Origin: a virus
IMG/VR virus record: IMGVR_UViG_3300017917_001979
Span: 1 to 42,413 of that record
Length of the DNA: 42,413 bases
Direction: 5' to 3' (one strand)
Position numbers and translations under genes: made by a program. Shown here piece after piece: positions 13,964-22,802 of this stretch (position 1 is the first letter of the stretch; the number at the start of each line of letters is the position of its first letter). The notes under the pieces are model-generated. The model saw nothing but the letters and a program-made list of their open reading frames with translations. It was not told the DNA's origin and searched no databases.

Positions 13964-16900
13964 ATGTCAGTATTAACCAGAATTAAGAATAATCAGATTA
14001 CTGATTCAACCATTCTTGCTAACACCAAGATTGCACCAGGAACGATTGTAGGTAGCTTATTTAATGCTAACCTAACAATGACATCAGATGTTACCATTAC
14101 AGGTAACTTAACAGTACAGGGTTCCAGTACATACCTAACAGTAGCGTCAACTAATACCTACGTTAACGATCCGTTGATCGTTATGAACAATGCGTTCTCA
14201 GGTACAAATACCTACGATTTGGGATTTATTTTTAATCGTGGTAGCTTGACTACAGCGGCATTGGTCTGGGACGAAGGCTCTGACGAATTTAGATTTGGTT
14301 ATACTACAGAAACAGGTACTACCTACGGTAGCATTAATAATTCTGGTTATGCTAACGTTAAAGTAGGAAATATTACAGTTACTGGTCTTGCTAACATTGG
14401 CAGTATCAGTATGTCTGGTGACATTGGTGTTGGTAACGTGACTGCCGCAGGTGACGTTGCTGTTAACGGTGGCGATTTAACAACTAGTCAAAGTTCATTT
14501 AACCTAGTAAACACAACAGCTACAACATTAAATATTGGTGGTTCAGCTACTACATTAAATCTTGGCGCAACTTCAGGTACCGCAAGCCTGCTGAACGCTA
14601 ATATTTGGATGCCTAATGCTACCACAGTTGATGGTGCACAGGCCACAGTTGGTCTATTTAATCTTGCTACTACTGTTGATGCGTTTAAAGCCGCAACAGA
14701 TTTAGAATTAGGTGCTACCACAGGTACACTAACTATCAACAACCCAACAGTAGTTGGCACACAGACAACACAGAATTTATACAATACTACTGCTACTACA
14801 GTTAACGCATTTGGCGCGGCAACTACATTAGTTTTAGGTGCAACCACAGGCACAGCAAATATCCGCAACGCTACTACTAACCTAGTTGGCAATGCTACTG
14901 TAGGTGGTACTTTATCAGTTACTGGTAACATCACAGCACCACGACTATTATCCAGTTCAGCACAATTACAAGCTCCTACAATAGGAGATTATTCTGGTGA
15001 GCGTATAAGACTTTATGACTTTGCTGATACAGGCAAGACAAACTACGCGATTGGTGTAGAAGGAAGTCACATTTGGATGGGTGTAGATTCATCACTAGAA
15101 GCACAGGGCTTTAAGTGGTACGGTAACACTACACAAGTTATGCGTTTAAGCGCCGCAGGTAATTTATACCTATGGGGATCATCAACAGTCACAGGTAATA
15201 TAACAGCCGCTGGTGATCTAGCAGTAAACGGCGGAAATCTAACCACAACTGCTGGTACATTTAACCTACTTGATACCAATGCTACAACAGTTAACGCATT
15301 TGGTGCTGCAACTGCTATAGATCTTGGTGCCACTACAGGTACATTAACAATAAACAATCCTGCTATTGTTGGCTCTCAAGTTACGCAAGATTTGTTTAAT
15401 ACCACAGCCACTACGTTAAACTTTGCTGGCGCAGCAACATCACTGACTATTGGCGCAACTTCAGGTACAGTTACTTTACGAAATGCTTTAGTTGACATTG
15501 ATGGTAATGCCACAGTTGGCGGAACACTAGGAGTAACTGGTGATACTACATTGACCGGTGACCTAGCAGTTAACGGCGGTGACGTAACTACAACAGCTAC
15601 AACATTTAATTTATTAAACAGCACAGTACAAACAGCCAATGTTCTTGGTGGTGCTAATTTAATTACAATTGGTACAACTTCTGGTTCAACAAACATTCGC
15701 AATAATTTGAATGTTAGTTTGACTATTGAAGCACGCGATATTAACAACACAGTAATTGGTAACACTGCTCCAGCAGCCGGTACATTTACATCATTGACAG
15801 ATCAATCATTGACCAGTGGTCGTATTGTGGTCGCTGGCTCAGGTGGTGATCTTGGTGATAGCGCCAACTTAACCTTCACTGGAGATACATTATCAGTACT
15901 AGATGTTAGCATCGATGGCGGATCTAAAACACTATCTACATCATCTGGTAATCTAGTAATTAATTCTGCTGGTGGTGAAGTTGATGTTTCGGGTGCCGTA
16001 CTAGCTAACGTAGCCGATCCGGTTGCTAGTCAAGATGCAGTAACACTAAATTATTTAAACACTGCTCTATCAAGTGCTGTTAGCAACTTGGTTGCAGATG
16101 ATTCATTCTTAACATTAACAGACGATGGCATAAACCCAGGTGACATTACAGCTAACGTTGATGGTGTTGAAGTTGTTAAAATTACTACCGGCGAAACAAC
16201 ATTCTACACTGGTTTTGTAACGTTAGATGATGCAAATGCAGCAGTGAGTGTTACAGGTGATATTACAGCCACAGGCGATCTAGCAGTCAATGGTGGTGAT
16301 TTAACTACTACTCAAACAACATTTAATCTAATAGATAGTACAGCCACTACAGTAAACTTTGCTGGCGCAGCCACAACACTAGATATTGGTGGTGCTACAG
16401 GCACTGTAACAATTAATAATGGCAATGTTTGGTTGCCAAACGCAACTACTATTAACAGTGCAGCAAACAGTGTTAACTTGTTAACATCACCTGACAGTAG
16501 CATTAACGCATTTACAAACGCTATAGACATTACCATCGGTAAGAATTTAGATGGTCAAACTCTAATAGACAGTGCTAATACCAAAACAGCTGGTAACCTA
16601 ACAGTACAAAGTACAGAAAAAAGCACGAATGCGTCAACTGGTGCTTTAGTTGTTGGTGGCGGTGTTGGTGTTGGTGGCAATTTAAATGTCGCCGGCGACG
16701 TAGTGATTACTGGTAACCTACAAGTTGATGGTGCTGTAACTTCTGTTAACACTACAACCTTAGACGTTGAAGATTTGAATATTACAGTAGCCAAAGGCGC
16801 AGCTAGTGCTGCGGCAGCTAACGGTGCTGGTTTAACAGTAGACGGAGCAAATGCTACATTTACCTATGCTAACGCAGATGACAGCTGGAACCTTAACAAA

Positions 16901-19900
16901 CTATTAAATGGTACTTCACTTGAGTTAGCCAATGGTGCCACTGTAGGCGAAACATTATCAGCACGTGACATTAACAGTACCGTAATTGGTAACACCGCTC
17001 CAGCGGCTGGTACATTTACACAAATAAATGCAACACAAAATGTTAGTGCAGCAGTTTCAGGAAGTATTGCGCTTAATGCTAACACAGCATTTACTATCGT
17101 AAGTACTACCACAGGTACAATTGATAACTTTAATATTGGTGCGACTACAGCAGGTACAGGTGCGTTTACAGCACTAACATCAACGGGCAACACAAGTTTA
17201 GGCCTAACCACTGCTGGCGCAATTAATAATACACCAATTGGTAACGCTACAGCCAGCACAGGTGCATTTACAACCTTAACTGCCAGTGGTGTAACTCAAA
17301 TAACTGATGCTACTGCAGCCACAGGTGCAGGCACAGGTGCCTTCCGTGTAACCGGTGGTGCTAGTGTTGGTGGTAATTTATATGTTGGTGGTAACATTAA
17401 CATTGTCGGTAGCAGCTATGTATTAACTGGTAACGCTGGTGTATTCTACGGTGATGCCAATGGTTTTGGCGCACTATATGCAGGTGTAACTGGGTATGCA
17501 CAATTACCGAGCACAGTACTACAAACATCGGCCGACATTAATAACTACGCTCAAAATAACTTTGAGAACGTTAACACCGGTGCTAAGGCAAGTACAGACT
17601 GGGTAGCAACAGCAGGCGATGGTAGTGACTACGATCACTACATTGACATGGGTATTGTTACATCTAACTGGGATGGTACACAAGACAACAGCTTAACTAA
17701 TGCGCTAGGTGCTAACGATGGTTACATGTATGTACAAGGTAACGTTACAACAGGCCAAGGCGGTAATTTGGTTGTGGGTGCAAGTACACCTGGAACTAAG
17801 AAAGTTAGCGTTATTGTTGGTGGAAATACAGCAAGTAATATTACCGCAGTATTTAATAATCCGGGTACACAATCAACTGGTAGATTCTCAGGTGCGTTGA
17901 CTGTTACCGGCGGTGTTGGAGTACTTGGTAACGTTAATGCCAATAATATTACACTTATTGAATCAGTTACTGCAGCAGGTTTAACCTTAAGTGGAGATGC
18001 CGCAATCAATGGCGGTGATTTAACAACTACTGCTGGTACATTTAATTTAGTTAACGCTAACGCTACCACAGTTAATTTTGCAGGAGCTGCAACTGCACTT
18101 AACTTAGGTGCCGCAACAGGCACTACTACAGTTAAAAATAACCTAGATGTTGATCTAAGTTTAAATGCACGCGACATTAATAACACAGTAATTGGTAATG
18201 TAACACCTGCTGCAGGTACATTTACTACGTTGAACGCTGGATCTTTAAGTGTATCATCTATCAACGGTACAGAAATTGGTAATGTTACACCAAGCACAGG
18301 TGCATTCACAACACTAAGTTCTAGTGGAAATACTAGCTTAGGGCTAACCAGTGCTACCGCTATTAATAACACACCAATTGGTAATGCAACTCCAAGCACG
18401 GGTGCATTTACAACCTTAACTGCTAGTGGCACAGCAAATGTAGGCCCGTTAACAGCAACTAGCATCAATGGAACAGTAATTGGAAATGTTGTTCCAGCGG
18501 CAGCCGCATTCACAACATTAACATCAAGTGGCACCACAGGACTTGGATTAACCAGTGCCACAGCAATTAATAGCACACCAATTGGTAACGCAACACCAAG
18601 CACTGGTGCGTTCACAACATTGTCTACTAGCGGTACAGCCAGTGTAGGAAATATTTTATATGCAAATGCTGGTATAGCTTCTACTAATTATAGTAACGGT
18701 GCAGTAGTAGTCAACGGTGGTATAGGTGTTGATGGAAATATCAACATACGCTCAGGTAAAATATTAACTGTTGGTATAGATGATCCAAGTGCTAACGTAA
18801 GTTTCCCAGAGCGCCAGATCGTTGCAATTGGTAATATCAATGCCGCAGCTGGCATGAACTTGCGTAACCTAAGCAGTGGTAATGTTGCAACAACAAATTA
18901 TGTAGCAGTAGCAGATAATAACGTTGGCGAAAGTAATTTCGTAACATTAAGTATTGCCGGCTCAGGATTTAATATTGCTAATAGTATTATTAAGGCTAAC
19001 GACGCATTTATCAGCACTGCTGGCGGCAATTTAAATATCATTGGTGCAGGTGTAGGCAAAGACATAAACATTTCAACATCGACTAATGAAGATAATCTAA
19101 TAGTAAAAGTAAGTGCCGATTACTCAAATGTTAAAATACTAAGTAACATCAGCTCAACAACTTCAAACACAGGGGCATTAACTGTAGTTGGTGGTGTTGG
19201 TATTGGTGGTGCGCTAAATGTTGCATCAAACGCAACCGTGGCAAATGGTGCAGTAATTAACAGTAGTCAAAGTTTTGATAATTTTACAGTTAAAGGTACA
19301 GCGGCTACAACATTAATTCACGCAGACAGTGCTCAAGGTGCAGTAATTATTGGTGGTAGTAACGCAACACCAACATACGGTGCGGTAGCTAAATTTAACG
19401 CTAATACTTCTATTCAAATTCCAGTAGGTAGCACAGCCGATCGTCCTGGCAACAGCGGAAACGTAGATGTAGTAGGTATGCTACGTTTCAACTCATCGAC
19501 TGTTAACCTAGAATACTATACTGGTACTGCATGGGAAGTTGCTGGATCTGATTCTACATTTACTATTATTACTAGCGATCAGTTTACAGGCAATGGTTCA
19601 GCAAACGTATATACATTAAGTGGCAACACAACTACCAATGGTACTATAGTAACTATTAACGGTATTACACAGTTACCAACTGTATCTTACAGTATTACAG
19701 GCAACACGCTAACATTTAGTGAACCGCCTGCAGATGGAGACTTAATTGATGTACGTATTCTTACAACAACATCAACAGCTGGTGCAGAAGTGGCTAGCTC
19801 AAACGGTCAAGTAGCATTTACACCAACAGATGCAGATGGTGCTCAGATATTCTCTGGTGCTGGCGCCAAAACATTACGTGCAGTAATGACAACAAATGGT

Positions 19901-20245
19901 GTTTGGACTTATAAGAGTTCTACAAAAACTGCGTTTGATCCTGGCTCTACATCTGTTTCTTCAGCAAACGTAGCTACAGAAATTGATAGATACAGCGTAA
20001 CTAGTTACACTAGTGCAAAATACATTGTCCAAGTTAGACAAGGTGCAGGTAACTTACAAGTAATGGAAGCACTAGTAACGACTGATGGAACCAATGCTTA
20101 CGTAACTACTTACGGTATTGTTGACTCAAACGGACAATTAGGTACGCTGAGTGCTAATGTTCAAAGTAGTAACGTGATATTATACTACACAAGTTCAACA
20201 TTATCCAACAGTAACGTTAAAGTAGCAACTACATATATTGCGTAA
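13964..20245 (+). CDS. Giant repetitive tail-fibre protein, 2093 aa
   Basis: The largest gene of the window. It opens with I-K-N-N-Q-I-T-D-S-T-I-L-A-N-T-K-I and the I-T-G-N-L-T-V-Q-G module shared with the protein at 4917. Most of the body alternates A-V-N-G-G-D-L-T-T-x-x-x-T-F-N-L with T-A-T-T-x-N-F-A-G-A-A-T-x-L-x-(I/L)-G repeats, giving a long beta shaft. Around residues 1430-1560 five N-x-T-P-I-G-N-A-T-P-S-T-G-A-F-T-like units stand in tandem. Near 1840 is the L-R-F-N-S-S-T-V-N-L-E-Y-Y module, then a beta module ending L-I-D-V-R-I-L that matches one in the 1546-aa protein. The C-terminal 150 residues are non-repetitive and may be the tip or trimerisation domain. Fibre role is well supported; which fibre is unknown. 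Confidence 0.85.
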   Translation: MSVLTRIKNNQITDSTILANTKIAPGTIVGSLFNANLTMTSDVTITGNLTVQGSSTYLTVASTNTYVNDPLIVMNNAFSGTNTYDLGFIFNRGSLTTAALVWDEGSDEFRFGYTTETGTTYGSINNSGYANVKVGNITVTGLANIGSISMSGDIGVGNVTAAGDVAVNGGDLTTSQSSFNLVNTTATTLNIGGSATTLNLGATSGTASLLNANIWMPNATTVDGAQATVGLFNLATTVDAFKAATDLELGATTGTLTINNPTVVGTQTTQNLYNTTATTVNAFGAATTLVLGATTGTANIRNATTNLVGNATVGGTLSVTGNITAPRLLSSSAQLQAPTIGDYSGERIRLYDFADTGKTNYAIGVEGSHIWMGVDSSLEAQGFKWYGNTTQVMRLSAAGNLYLWGSSTVTGNITAAGDLAVNGGNLTTTAGTFNLLDTNATTVNAFGAATAIDLGATTGTLTINNPAIVGSQVTQDLFNTTATTLNFAGAATSLTIGATSGTVTLRNALVDIDGNATVGGTLGVTGDTTLTGDLAVNGGDVTTTATTFNLLNSTVQTANVLGGANLITIGTTSGSTNIRNNLNVSLTIEARDINNTVIGNTAPAAGTFTSLTDQSLTSGRIVVAGSGGDLGDSANLTFTGDTLSVLDVSIDGGSKTLSTSSGNLVINSAGGEVDVSGAVLANVADPVASQDAVTLNYLNTALSSAVSNLVADDSFLTLTDDGINPGDITANVDGVEVVKITTGETTFYTGFVTLDDANAAVSVTGDITATGDLAVNGGDLTTTQTTFNLIDSTATTVNFAGAATTLDIGGATGTVTINNGNVWLPNATTINSAANSVNLLTSPDSSINAFTNAIDITIGKNLDGQTLIDSANTKTAGNLTVQSTEKSTNASTGALVVGGGVGVGGNLNVAGDVVITGNLQVDGAVTSVNTTTLDVEDLNITVAKGAASAAAANGAGLTVDGANATFTYANADDSWNLNKLLNGTSLELANGATVGETLSARDINSTVIGNTAPAAGTFTQINATQNVSAAVSGSIALNANTAFTIVSTTTGTIDNFNIGATTAGTGAFTALTSTGNTSLGLTTAGAINNTPIGNATASTGAFTTLTASGVTQITDATAATGAGTGAFRVTGGASVGGNLYVGGNINIVGSSYVLTGNAGVFYGDANGFGALYAGVTGYAQLPSTVLQTSADINNYAQNNFENVNTGAKASTDWVATAGDGSDYDHYIDMGIVTSNWDGTQDNSLTNALGANDGYMYVQGNVTTGQGGNLVVGASTPGTKKVSVIVGGNTASNITAVFNNPGTQSTGRFSGALTVTGGVGVLGNVNANNITLIESVTAAGLTLSGDAAINGGDLTTTAGTFNLVNANATTVNFAGAATALNLGAATGTTTVKNNLDVDLSLNARDINNTVIGNVTPAAGTFTTLNAGSLSVSSINGTEIGNVTPSTGAFTTLSSSGNTSLGLTSATAINNTPIGNATPSTGAFTTLTASGTANVGPLTATSINGTVIGNVVPAAAAFTTLTSSGTTGLGLTSATAINSTPIGNATPSTGAFTTLSTSGTASVGNILYANAGIASTNYSNGAVVVNGGIGVDGNINIRSGKILTVGIDDPSANVSFPERQIVAIGNINAAAGMNLRNLSSGNVATTNYVAVADNNVGESNFVTLSIAGSGFNIANSIIKANDAFISTAGGNLNIIGAGVGKDINISTSTNEDNLIVKVSADYSNVKILSNISSTTSNTGALTVVGGVGIGGALNVASNATVANGAVINSSQSFDNFTVKGTAATTLIHADSAQGAVIIGGSNATPTYGAVAKFNANTSIQIPVGSTADRPGNSGNVDVVGMLRFNSSTVNLEYYTGTAWEVAGSDSTFTIITSDQFTGNGSANVYTLSGNTTTNGTIVTINGITQLPTVSYSITGNTLTFSEPPADGDLIDVRILTTTSTAGAEVASSNGQVAFTPTDADGAQIFSGAGAKTLRAVMTTNGVWTYKSSTKTAFDPGSTSVSSANVATEIDRYSVTSYTSAKYIVQVRQGAGNLQVMEALVTTDGTNAYVTTYGIVDSNGQLGTLSANVQSSNVILYYTSSTLSNSNVKVATTYIA
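18259..18645 (+). repeat. Tandem I-G-N-A-T-P-S-T-G-A-F repeats in the 2093-aa gene
   Basis: Five consecutive units of about 34 residues, built around (E/P/V)-I-G-N-(A/V)-(T/V)-P followed by A-F-T-T-L. Alternating units are more similar to each other than to their neighbours, suggesting duplication of a two-unit block. Confidence 0.75.
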
Positions 20246-20253
20246 GGATTAAA

Positions 20254-20994
20254 ATGTTAAAACTTAATAAGTCGTATCGTAATGTTTACACCAGTGAAAA
20301 TATAGTAGTCGAACGTCACTACATATCAGGAGTTTGGCACGACACAACAGAAAGCGTGCCAAATGCGGTGATAAACAATCAAATCTCAAATCAAGCTGTA
20401 GTACTAGGCAACGGACCTAGTAGACTTGAGTTTGATATCAATCTTATTAAGAGACACCGTGGTGGATTGTATGGGTCTCGAACATTACAAACCTATGGTT
20501 GTAACGCATTATATAGAGATTTTGAACCTGATTTCTTAGTAGCAGTTGGCAATTCTGGTATAGTATCTGAGATTATTGATAGCGGTTATACTAAAGATCA
20601 TATTGTATATGCTCACGCCCCAGTAATGCTAGATCATCCTAATAAATTTTATTTAATACCACACGACCCTTACACCGATGCGGGAACTACCGCTGCCTAT
20701 CTTGCAGCATTTGATGGACATAAAAAGATATATCTTTTTGGGTTTGATCAACAAGACACAGTAAATTATAATTACAATGTCTATGCTAACACACCAAATT
20801 ACGATTTGTTAAATGCCACAGTGTCTGATGTTAAATGGAGAAATGATTTTGCAGAATTAGCTCGTGTATACAACGAAGTTGACTTTGCTTTTGTATATCC
20901 AAAAATAAATCACCCGTTGCCTAAAGTTTGGGAAAATCTACCAAACGTAAGATCAATTAACCACAGAACATTTGTTTTAGAAACTGACCTATAA
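20254..20994 (+). CDS. DUF115/GT42-like putative glycosyltransferase
   Basis: A 246-aa protein. V-V-L-G-N-G-P-S-R (residues 49-57) followed by Y-G-C-N-A-L-Y (81-87), E-P-D-F (91-94), then D-A-G-T-T-A-A-Y-L-A-A (142-152) and K-I-Y-L-F-G-F-D (158-165) is the motif order of DUF115 (MptE-like) proteins and GT42 sialyltransferases. In those, the G-N-G-P-S loop binds the nucleotide part of the donor or cofactor. Members act on nonulosonic or sialic acid transfer in flagellin glycosylation (Maf family) or on pterin phosphorylation. The gene starts 8 bp after the giant fibre gene with an SD (TAAGGAT), so glycosylation of a virion fibre or of the host surface is a reasonable inference. The catalytic residues cannot be fixed without a structure model. 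Its 3' end overlaps the convergent Nudix gene by 6 bp. Confidence 0.6.
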   Translation: MLKLNKSYRNVYTSENIVVERHYISGVWHDTTESVPNAVINNQISNQAVVLGNGPSRLEFDINLIKRHRGGLYGSRTLQTYGCNALYRDFEPDFLVAVGNSGIVSEIIDSGYTKDHIVYAHAPVMLDHPNKFYLIPHDPYTDAGTTAAYLAAFDGHKKIYLFGFDQQDTVNYNYNVYANTPNYDLLNATVSDVKWRNDFAELARVYNEVDFAFVYPKINHPLPKVWENLPNVRSINHRTFVLETDL

Positions 20995-21471
20995 AATAGC
21001 TTCTACAGTCTTAATTTTTTCAATTACTTCTTTAAAATTAATTGTGCGCCAAACCCCAGGATGTAAAGGTTTAGGATGATCATCTAAACCTACCCAACAA
21101 TAACCCTTATGTTCTCTATTTAGAATAGGTGTAAACTCATTTTGTACCGGTAATAAAAAAGTGTGATAACTAAAGTTGTTTTTGTCGCTGGTAAATTTTT
21201 CTATAGGTATGACTTTTGTATTTTCAAAAGAAAAGCCTAGTTCTTCGTTTAACTCTCTATACAAACTTTCTAATAAATTTTCACCAGCTTCGATCGCTCC
21301 ACCTGCAAGGCCCCAGGTGCCTGCGTATTTTTTGGTGTTGCGTAATAGAAAAAGATAGCGTCTAGTGGAAACACTATAAATGAAAGTACCTACTCCTTCT
21401 AGAGGACCAGAGTCCACTCTCCGTTTTTGTACTCGCCTTCCCAGCTTTTGACCCACTGATTGAGATCCCAT
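20989..21471 (-). CDS. Nudix hydrolase
   Basis: The Nudix box is complete at residues 58-80: G-x5-E64-x7-R72-E73-L-x-E76-E77-x-G-F, so metal-dependent hydrolysis of a nucleoside diphosphate linked to another moiety is expected. The substrate cannot be deduced; T4-like phages use such enzymes on nucleotide sugars, dinucleotide polyphosphates or RNA 5' ends. The ATG at 21471 makes a 160-aa product but overlaps gp15 by 73 bp and has no clear SD. Residues 1-22 look unlike a Nudix N-terminus, which usually opens directly with the strand seen here as G-V-G-T-F-I-Y. A GTG at 21417 is a plausible alternative start. It is the last gene of the minus-strand gp14-gp15 unit and is probably late. Confidence 0.85.
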   Translation of the reverse strand: MGSQSVGQKLGRRVQKRRVDSGPLEGVGTFIYSVSTRRYLFLLRNTKKYAGTWGLAGGAIEAGENLLESLYRELNEELGFSFENTKVIPIEKFTSDKNNFSYHTFLLPVQNEFTPILNREHKGYCWVGLDDHPKPLHPGVWRTINFKEVIEKIKTVEAIL

Positions 21472-22802
21472 TTATATTGAATTCCAGTATTTAGATTGCT
21501 AACATATTGTACATTATTTGACCCTGTGCTGTCAAACGAAACGACCCAATGTGTTCCATTGTATTGGATAATATCATTGGCCTTGGCATAAAGATCTAAC
21601 CCATTATTACCGCGCCAGGCGCTAGGCCCAGTGCCAATTTCGTTGTTTGGATCTCCAATGTCGTTTAATATTAGATATCTTGTGCCAGCAACTGCTGATG
21701 ATGCCATTGCAACGGCTGTATTTTTTCTAGGATCTACTATAGCATCTATCGGTTCCAAAGTATTAGCTGGATAGGTGTCAATATCAGCATTAAAAATTAG
21801 TAGACTATCATCTGTAGGGTGGAAACTTACTATACCAACAATCTCTGACCCATCAGGATTTGATAACCTAACCTGACTAACACCATTGGTTAGTTCGCCA
21901 TACATATCTATTAAGTTTGGCCAATTATCTCTGGTGCCTACTTTTGTTTGAGGTTCTAAAGTTGGGTCTCTAGGATCAGCAAATTCACTTACTTTTAATA
22001 ATTTTAAAGTATTACCAATCAATAACACACCGTAATCAAGAGGTGTAAAATATTGTCTTGCTCCTAGTAAATTTGTACCATCCCAAATAGCGGCATCTAA
22101 GTCGCCATTAGAATCGTGTATACTAGAAATAATTTTTTGTATAACCCCAAGTTTTTTAACTTTAGCTGGTGCACTTAACCAAATTGGTATTTCAAAAGTA
22201 AATGTTGCTACATCATTTGGATTATCTGGACCAACAGGAACACTTCGACTACTCCAATTTAGTCCAGTACGCAGCACCATTGATAAGCTAGTCCAGTCTA
22301 CATAGTTATCAGTTGATTGTATTTCTAATTCGGGATTAAACAGTATTGACATCTGTTCAATTAACTGTAGTTTTTGCTCAGTGTTGCTAGTCCAGATATC
22401 TACTTTTAGTTCTAGTGTATGTGGTACAGGCATTAGTCGTTCAATGGTAAAGGCATTGCCCTGGGTGTGTTCATAGGTGCCAGTTTCTTGATTAAACTCA
22501 CGTTGTCTGATGTGCATCTTACCAACAAAGCTGGGATCTTGTACACGGTTGCGATCGTACTGTAGATTACTAATATACACAGCCATAGCAGGAACAGTAG
22601 GCAAGGAACTTTCTGTGTTGCCTTGAATGATGTTCATAACCTGGCGGCTACTATCACCATAGAAAACAGGTACACGTTGTAAGGTTCTATTGCCCTCGCG
22701 ATCTCTGCCAAATTCAACTTGAAATCCGCTGATCAAACGAATAAACTGCTGAATAAAGCGTCTGATTTGACCGTCATAGAAAAATTGTTGTTGTGCTGCC
22801 AT
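21399..22802 (-). CDS. gp15: Tail sheath stabiliser and completion protein gp15
   Basis: The N-terminus F-F-Y-D-G-Q-I-R-R-F-I, then F-Q-V-E-F-G and R-V-P-V-F-Y-G-D, aligns by eye with T4 gp15 (F-Y-N-S-S-F-R-R-Y, then R-V-P-I-T-Y). In T4, gp15 forms the hexamer capping the tail that binds sheath and tube ends and joins the neck. Residues 1-225 are the conserved part, including M-P-V-P-H-T-L-E-L-K-V-D-I-W-T and the W-L-S-A-P-A-K-V-K-K segment. At 467 aa it is much longer than T4 gp15 (272 aa); residues 226-467 are an extension with an I-Q-Y-N-G-T-H-W module of the type also seen in gp14, gp18 and the fibres. Its ATG overlaps the gp14 stop by 1 nt. Confidence 0.85.
   Translation of the reverse strand: MAAQQQFFYDGQIRRFIQQFIRLISGFQVEFGRDREGNRTLQRVPVFYGDSSRQVMNIIQGNTESSLPTVPAMAVYISNLQYDRNRVQDPSFVGKMHIRQREFNQETGTYEHTQGNAFTIERLMPVPHTLELKVDIWTSNTEQKLQLIEQMSILFNPELEIQSTDNYVDWTSLSMVLRTGLNWSSRSVPVGPDNPNDVATFTFEIPIWLSAPAKVKKLGVIQKIISSIHDSNGDLDAAIWDGTNLLGARQYFTPLDYGVLLIGNTLKLLKVSEFADPRDPTLEPQTKVGTRDNWPNLIDMYGELTNGVSQVRLSNPDGSEIVGIVSFHPTDDSLLIFNADIDTYPANTLEPIDAIVDPRKNTAVAMASSAVAGTRYLILNDIGDPNNEIGTGPSAWRGNNGLDLYAKANDIIQYNGTHWVVSFDSTGSNNVQYVSNLNTGIQYKWDLNQWVKSWEGEYKNGEWTLVL

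Noticed and set aside
17722-18615. 297-codon open frame on the minus strand inside the 2093-aa fibre gene
   Set aside because: It is the mirror of a Thr/Ala/Gly-rich repeat region, has no SD or promoter and a low-complexity Val/Pro/Leu product. It is a codon-bias shadow, as are the other antisense frames in the fibre genes.
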